Origin: Burkholderiales bacterium
GTDB lineage: Bacteria; Pseudomonadota; Gammaproteobacteria; Burkholderiales; JAHFRG01
NCBI GenBank assembly: GCA_035518095.1
Contig: DATIXX010000071.1
Coordinates: 1 to 64,000, forward strand
Direction of reading: 5' to 3'
DNA: 64,000 bases
Below, piece by piece: positions 59,077-64,000 of the stretch. The stretch's first letter is position 1. Each line of letters opens with the position of its first letter. The notes below the pieces were generated by a model, which worked only from the letters and a program-made list of their open reading frames with translations, did not search any database and had not been told where the DNA came from. Both the position numbers and the translations under genes were made by a program.

Positions 59077-62000
59077 ATACTTTCCTCTATCGTCCGTTTT
59101 TCAGTTCGCTTTCGCGGCGTGGTCATTGCTTTGGCCTGCTTGATGCTCGGCTTCGGCATTTACACATTTTTCAAATCCAGACTGGACGTGTTTCCTGAAT
59201 TCGCGCCCCCCTTGGTGGTTATACAGACCGAAGCACCGGGACTCTCCTCAGAACAAGTGGAAGTACTGGTAACCCAGCAGATCGAAAACGCGCTGCGCGG
59301 GACCATCGGCCTCGACACCATGCGTTCACAGTCGATTCAGGGGCTTTCTGTAATCAGCATGACGTTTAACAGCGGTACCAACATCTACCGCGCACGGCAG
59401 TTGGTCACAGAAAGGCTTAATGTGCTCGCAGGACAACTGCCCCGCGGGGTACAGTCACCCGCAATGACACCGCTTTCTTCTTCCGCCAACCAGTTGCTGG
59501 CAATCGGATTGACTTCCGATTCCCGTACTCCGATGGAACTTCGCACGATTGCTGATTGGACCGTAAAACCGGTGCTCCTGAGTGTGCCAGGTGTGGGCAG
59601 CGTTAGCGTATTCGGGGGAGAGGTAAAACAGCTTCAAGTGCAGATCGATCGGCGAAAACTCATGCTTTACAACCTGTCGATGCAGGATATTTTGACCACG
59701 GCGCGGCGCTCGACTGGAGTGCGCGGCGGGGGATTTCTTGAGAACGAAAACCAGCGCATCATCATCAACACGCAAAACGAGGACCTGACTCCCGCGCAAT
59801 TGGCGCAGGTCGTCGTCCAGCAAAAAAACGGCGCCAGCATTCGGCTGGGCGATATCGGTGAAGTTGCTTACGGTGCGGCACCTGCCATCGGTGGCGCATT
59901 GGTCGAGGGACAGCCCGGCGTGATCATGATGATCAATAGCCAGTTTGGTGCTGACACGCTTACGGTATCGCAGGCCGTTGAAAAATCCCTGAAGAGCTTA
60001 AATCCGTTTTTTGCCGCCAACCGCGTGGTACTTCACCCCGACTTGTTCAGGCCTGCTAATTTTATTCTGGCGGCTATTAAAGGACTGAGCAGAGCTCTCT
60101 TGCTCGGCGCAACGCTGGTAGTGATTGTGCTGTTTTTATTCCTGTTCAATGTCCGCACCGCGTTCATTTCTGCAACGGCTATTCCGCTGTCGCTGCTTGG
60201 CGCCGTTATTGCTCTGCATTACCTGGATGTGAGCCTAAACACGATGACGCTCGGGGGCTTGGCGATTGCCCTTGGCGAAATCGTGGACGACGCCATTGTC
60301 GATGTGGAGAACATCTTCCGGCGGCTGCGGATAAACCGCACGCTGCCACATCCCCTGCCTGCTACTCAAGTCATCGTCAACGCTTCGGTTGAAGTGCGCA
60401 GCGCTGTGGTCTATGCCACCTTCATTGTGGCTCTCGTATTCACGCCGGTGCTGGCGCTTTCAGGGGTTGCCGGCAAGCTGTTCGCCCCGCTTGCGCTCGC
60501 TTATATCCTGGCGATTTTGACGTCGCTTGCTGTCGCATTGACGGTAACCCCGGCACTTGCTTACGCGATGCTGCAGCGCATGCGGTTTGCAACCGAGGAC
60601 CCCTGGTTGATCCGCAAATTGAAAGCGGGATATGTAATCGCTATCAGTCAGGTTGAACGCCATACCAATGGCGTAATGGCGGGCGTTGCGTTGCTTTGCG
60701 TCGGCGCGCTGGCGGTGCTGCCGCTTTTCTCCGTACGGTTCCTGCCGGAGTTAAGGGAAGGGCATTACATCGTTCACATGACGGGGATACCGGGAACGTC
60801 TCTCGACGAGGCGCTGCGGCTGGGCGGAGAAGTCACTGCGGCGCTACAGAAACTTCCGGGCGTACGCTCGGTTTCGCAGCGCGCAGGCAGGGCTGAAAAA
60901 TGGGTCGACACCACAGGAGTGCATGTCAGTGAATTTGACGTCGACCTCAAGCCGTCAAGCGGCGAGGAGCAAAGGCGATTGCTGAATCAGATACGGCAGA
61001 CGCTCAGTCGAATCCCGGGAGTGGTTTTTACGGTACGGACATATCTCACCGAACGCATTGAAGAAACGATTTCCGGATACACGGCCCAGGTTATCGTGAA
61101 TATTTTCGGCAATGATCTTGATGTGCTGGACCTGAAGGCCGCGCAAATCACAAAAATCCTGAGCAACATTCGCGGCGCCTCGGGCGTGCAAATGCAGTCC
61201 CCACAAGGCACTCCGCAGTTGGTGATACGCTTGCGGCCGGAACAGATGGCGCGCTGGGGCTTTACCCGCCTCGACGTGCTTGACTCCATCCAGGCCGCTT
61301 ATGAAGGCGCAGTTGTTGGGGAAGTCTACGAGGGTAGCCGCATCGTCGATGTTTCCGTTTTATTGAACGCGGCATCGCGTCTTAATCCCACCGAGGTCGG
61401 TGCTCTGCCTCTGCGGACGCCTCAAGGCCTAATCATCCCACTGCATGAAGTCGCAGATATCTTCATGGCCTCGGGTCGCTATATTATTTTGCACAGCGGG
61501 GCCCAGCGGCTGCAGACGGTCACTGCCAACGTAATAGGCCGGGACGTACCGGGCTTTGTCGATGAAGCGCGCAAGCGCATAGATCGAGAAGTATCATTTC
61601 CCAGAAACTTTTACGCGGTTTTTACCGGTGAGGCGGAAGCGCAGACGCAATCGCAATGGGATCTGTTCGTCTACTCGATTATGGCGGGCGTGATCGTCAT
61701 CGCCCTGCTTTTTTTGGCTTTGCGAAGCAGCAGGGCGCTGCTGCTGGTGATGGTCAATCTTCCTTTCGCCCTGGTCGGCGGTGTATTGATTGTTTGGGTC
61801 ACTGGGGGGGAGCTCACCTTGGGCTCTCTGGTCGGTTTTGTCACCCTTTTCGGCATTACCCTGCGTAACTCCATCATGTTGATTTCCCATTACCAGCATT
61901 TGGTGAGCGCAGAAGAAATGACGTGGGGAATGGACGCCGCCATCCGCGGCGCGACCGAGCGCCTGGTGCCGATTTTTATGACCGCCCTGGTAACCGCGCT

Positions 62001-62163
62001 CGGGCTGCTGCCCCTTGCAATTCAGAGTGGAGAACCTGGAAACGAAATTGAGGGGCCCATGGCGACCGTCATCCTCGGCGGACTTATCACGTCCACGCTG
62101 TTAAACCTGTTTGTCTTGCCTGCTCTCGCATTGCGCTACGGCCGGTTCGCTCAGACCGGTTGA
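59077..62163 (+). CDS. RND efflux transporter, heavy-metal type (CzcA/CusA family), apparent ATA start
   Basis: The proton-driven inner-membrane pump. From the ATA at 59077 it would be 1028 residues, the normal size. The expected N-terminus, read as xLSSIVRFSVRFRGVVIAL, begins at an ATA codon 5 bases after a good ribosome binding site (AGGAAG), and an in-frame TAA lies only 4 codons upstream. The first ordinary start is the GTG at 59119, which would cut off the first 14 residues. TM4 carries GEIVDDAIVDVEN (Asp404, Asp405, Glu411), matching the proton-relay Asp of CusA. The three Cu-binding Met positions of CusA appear as other residues. Substrate unknown. Confidence 0.88.
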   Translation: MLSSIVRFSVRFRGVVIALACLMLGFGIYTFFKSRLDVFPEFAPPLVVIQTEAPGLSSEQVEVLVTQQIENALRGTIGLDTMRSQSIQGLSVISMTFNSGTNIYRARQLVTERLNVLAGQLPRGVQSPAMTPLSSSANQLLAIGLTSDSRTPMELRTIADWTVKPVLLSVPGVGSVSVFGGEVKQLQVQIDRRKLMLYNLSMQDILTTARRSTGVRGGGFLENENQRIIINTQNEDLTPAQLAQVVVQQKNGASIRLGDIGEVAYGAAPAIGGALVEGQPGVIMMINSQFGADTLTVSQAVEKSLKSLNPFFAANRVVLHPDLFRPANFILAAIKGLSRALLLGATLVVIVLFLFLFNVRTAFISATAIPLSLLGAVIALHYLDVSLNTMTLGGLAIALGEIVDDAIVDVENIFRRLRINRTLPHPLPATQVIVNASVEVRSAVVYATFIVALVFTPVLALSGVAGKLFAPLALAYILAILTSLAVALTVTPALAYAMLQRMRFATEDPWLIRKLKAGYVIAISQVERHTNGVMAGVALLCVGALAVLPLFSVRFLPELREGHYIVHMTGIPGTSLDEALRLGGEVTAALQKLPGVRSVSQRAGRAEKWVDTTGVHVSEFDVDLKPSSGEEQRRLLNQIRQTLSRIPGVVFTVRTYLTERIEETISGYTAQVIVNIFGNDLDVLDLKAAQITKILSNIRGASGVQMQSPQGTPQLVIRLRPEQMARWGFTRLDVLDSIQAAYEGAVVGEVYEGSRIVDVSVLLNAASRLNPTEVGALPLRTPQGLIIPLHEVADIFMASGRYIILHSGAQRLQTVTANVIGRDVPGFVDEARKRIDREVSFPRNFYAVFTGEAEAQTQSQWDLFVYSIMAGVIVIALLFLALRSSRALLLVMVNLPFALVGGVLIVWVTGGELTLGSLVGFVTLFGITLRNSIMLISHYQHLVSAEEMTWGMDAAIRGATERLVPIFMTALVTALGLLPLAIQSGEPGNEIEGPMATVILGGLITSTLLNLFVLPALALRYGRFAQTG

Positions 62164-62240
62164 CGCGCTTTAATCCCTGTTCGCACGGGATGTGGAAAGC
62201 CTTGGGTGAAGCAACGTTTTTCTTTTTATCGCCTCGCTGT

Positions 62241-64000
62241 TTAATCGAGATCGTTTTTCTTCTTAATGGACTCCAGCGAGTAGCGAATCCCGACAAATCC
62301 GGCAATCGGCGCGCCCGACCCCACAAATAGCTCCGGTCTTCCAAATGCGTTGTTGGGATCAAAGTTGTTCGGACCGGTGAAGAAATTGCTGCCGAGTATG
62401 CCCATATTGGCGTATTTCTTGTCGAACAAATTGTTAACGTTCGCGAAAAACTGCAATCGCGGCAAAATTTCATAGGTGGCATTCAAATTGACCACTGCGT
62501 AACCGCCAACCGTGCCTTGGGGATCGAGATTGTTCTCGTCGCCGCGGGCGATCTGGCTGCTGTACGCCTGCATGCTTGCACCGACGACGAATTTGTCGGT
62601 GAACGAATAGTCCACTCGCGCCTTGAAATTATGGCGGGGAATCCCGGGAATGCGATTGCCAGAGGTTACCAGAATCTGTCCATTGGCGTCTGCAGTGGTG
62701 TTATTGGGGCTGCTCTCGAGAAACGGGGTTTGGAAGGTAGCATTGATATAGCTGTAGTTGGCAGCAAAGGACAAACGACCCCGCTTAGTGCTAAATCCCA
62801 TTTCAAGGCCTTGGCGCAGCGTGTCGCCGACATTTTGGAAGAATCCCGTGCTGATAGTGCTGCTGATAAACTCGATGTCATTCGAAAGTTTGGTGGAAAA
62901 TAAACCCATTCTCCAGGCGGTATCCCCGCCAATTTGCCCGCGCGCGCCGACTTCCCAGGTTCTGGAAACGACCGCCTTGAGCGGCGGGTCGGATATAAAA
63001 GCGTTAGGCAGGCTGCACGGAGCGCTTGGGTTGGAACAGGTGAGTTCAACCGGTGTCGGCGCCCGCATTCCCTCGCTGTAGCTGGCGTAGGCGGTCAACG
63101 CTTTATTGGGGTTATAGTTCACGCCCGCCGCCGGGTTGAAGCGCGTATACGTGTTGTCGCCAGCCAGCGATGGGTTAAGCCCGGTCAAATCCCCGAGTTT
63201 GACCTTGGCGTAATTGTAGCGGCCTGAGGCGGTGAAATTGATTTGATTGGTCATCGAGAAGTTATTGTTAAAGTAAGCGCCGTAATAGTAGTTGTTGCCC
63301 TGGACATTGTTGATCAAGCTAAAAGGTGTCAGCAATATCGCGTTGGTGTTCCCATCAGGAGTAATGCCCGCCTCCTGCTCTGATTGCGTGAGAGTGGTGC
63401 TCCCCAGATCCATGCTGCCGCCCGCAGTGAATTGATTGTTATGATTGAAGAGATTTCCCAGATAGCTGTATTGCAACGTACCCCCGTACGAATTTGTATC
63501 GATGCTTGTCTGCTCATTCAATCCCGGGGCGTTGCCTGGCGCGACCGGAAGGGTGGGATCGAAATCGTCATTGGTATTGCTTTCGAAGTTGTTCTGGTCA
63601 AGCTGACGGTAATAGGCGTTGGCTGTTACTAAATTATTATCGGTGAAGAAATGACTGGCCTTGAGGTTAAAAAAGTTGAGCTTGTTCTTGGTGATGTCAG
63701 GAAAAGTGTAGACCGAATCCGAATTCACGTTATAGAAGGATGTGGGAATGGTTTGTGCCCCTTGCAGGTTGTTCGATGCGCCGGTGTAAATCAGATCGAT
63801 GTCGGTGGTGCTGTCCTGGTAGCCAACTTTGCCGAACCACTGCTGCACCGTGCTTGAGCTCGCATCATGATCGTGAAAGCCATCCGAGCTGAAATAGTTG
63901 CCTGTCAAAAAGTAATCCATGCGCTCCCCGTGCCCGCCCGCTTGCACGTTAACGGTGTTGGTGCCGAAGGAACCGCCGTAGCTTTCGATCGAGTACCCCG
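62241..64000 (-). CDS. TonB-dependent outer-membrane receptor, partial
   Basis: The C-terminal 586 or so residues of a TonB-dependent receptor; the plug and N-terminus lie beyond the right edge. The frame is open to the last base, so the GTG at 63947 is internal and not the start. The beta-barrel pattern is clear (RYNYAKVKLGDLTG, NPAAGVNYNPNKALTAYASY, AEGMRAPTPVE-like SEGMRAPTPVELTC, and FANVNNLFDKKYANMG near the end). A CSNPSAPC pair could form a disulfide loop. The protein ends in a charged tail (SIKKKNDLD) rather than an aromatic residue. Convergent with the RND gene. Ligand unknown. Confidence 0.9.
   Translation of the reverse strand, partial: GYSIESYGGSFGTNTVNVQAGGHGERMDYFLTGNYFSSDGFHDHDASSSTVQQWFGKVGYQDSTTDIDLIYTGASNNLQGAQTIPTSFYNVNSDSVYTFPDITKNKLNFFNLKASHFFTDNNLVTANAYYRQLDQNNFESNTNDDFDPTLPVAPGNAPGLNEQTSIDTNSYGGTLQYSYLGNLFNHNNQFTAGGSMDLGSTTLTQSEQEAGITPDGNTNAILLTPFSLINNVQGNNYYYGAYFNNNFSMTNQINFTASGRYNYAKVKLGDLTGLNPSLAGDNTYTRFNPAAGVNYNPNKALTAYASYSEGMRAPTPVELTCSNPSAPCSLPNAFISDPPLKAVVSRTWEVGARGQIGGDTAWRMGLFSTKLSNDIEFISSTISTGFFQNVGDTLRQGLEMGFSTKRGRLSFAANYSYINATFQTPFLESSPNNTTADANGQILVTSGNRIPGIPRHNFKARVDYSFTDKFVVGASMQAYSSQIARGDENNLDPQGTVGGYAVVNLNATYEILPRLQFFANVNNLFDKKYANMGILGSNFFTGPNNFDPNNAFGRPELFVGSGAPIAGFVGIRYSLESIKKKNDLD

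Noticed and set aside
62164-62240. Shared terminator between the RND and TonB receptor genes
   Set aside because: ATCCC/GGGAT can pair, but the stem is 5 bp with no adjacent T-run on either strand.

Overview
The window reads as a stretch of chromosome from a betaproteobacterium. The best guess, from gene content and order alone, is a member of the Nitrosomonadales or a relative. Pointers are the blocks pilMNOPQ-aroK-aroB, lptD-surA-pdxA-rsmA, dusB-fis and amgK-murU, the pairing of thiDE with a divergent rubredoxin, a diheme cytochrome c4, and glutamate-1-semialdehyde haem synthesis (hemL, hemB, hemE, hemF all present). No ribosomal RNA, CRISPR array, phage gene, integrase or intact transposase was seen. 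Nearly all of the window is ordinary, densely packed housekeeping DNA, with many 4 to 17 base overlaps between neighbouring genes.

Layout. 74-5150: priA, hemE and gltD on the minus strand. 5143-17885: a long minus-strand run transcribed pilM-pilN-pilO-pilP-pilQ-aroK-aroB-dgt, then gltB-gltD, joining type IV pilus assembly, the shikimate pathway, dNTP control and glutamate synthesis. 18036-20993: plus-strand mrcA (PBP1a) and a nucleotidyltransferase-like unknown. 21004-22014: hemB. 22015-22986: the longest gene-free stretch; it holds a chain of hairpins ending in a strong terminator (probable small RNA) and a separate 26-base palindrome. 22987-23601: cytochrome c4. 23651-26954: minus-strand thiD-thiE-hemL-acetyltransferase. 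27003-27580: rubredoxin and gloA. 27603-34889: minus-strand lptD-surA-pdxA-rsmA followed by a diguanylate cyclase. 34974-39161: amgK-murU, pepP and a ubiH-like gene. 39307-45113: dusB-fis, purH, purD, hemF and a PsiE-like membrane protein. 45120-50782: a branched-chain amino-acid type ABC importer (livK, H, M, G, F) and apt, with a 370-base element with inverted terminal repeats lodged between livK and livH. 50949-55117: ilvD, a cyclophilin-like protein and a DUF255 thioredoxin-domain protein. 55209-56215: lgt and tRNA-Ala(CGC). 56470-62163: a tripartite heavy-metal-type RND efflux operon. 62241 to the right edge: the C-terminal part of a TonB-dependent receptor on the opposite strand.

The accessory-looking part is the right end, after tRNA-Ala. 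The efflux pump there lacks any standard start codon at the expected N-terminus of its RND subunit (an ATA sits where ATG should be, behind a good ribosome binding site), and by eye it lacks the methionine ligands of CusA. The most promising undescribed elements are the small RNA candidate at about 22200-22322, whose apical loop carries an anti-Shine-Dalgarno CUCCUCCC sequence, and the inverted-repeat element at 49165-49534. All functional calls rest on motif reading by eye; no searches were run.
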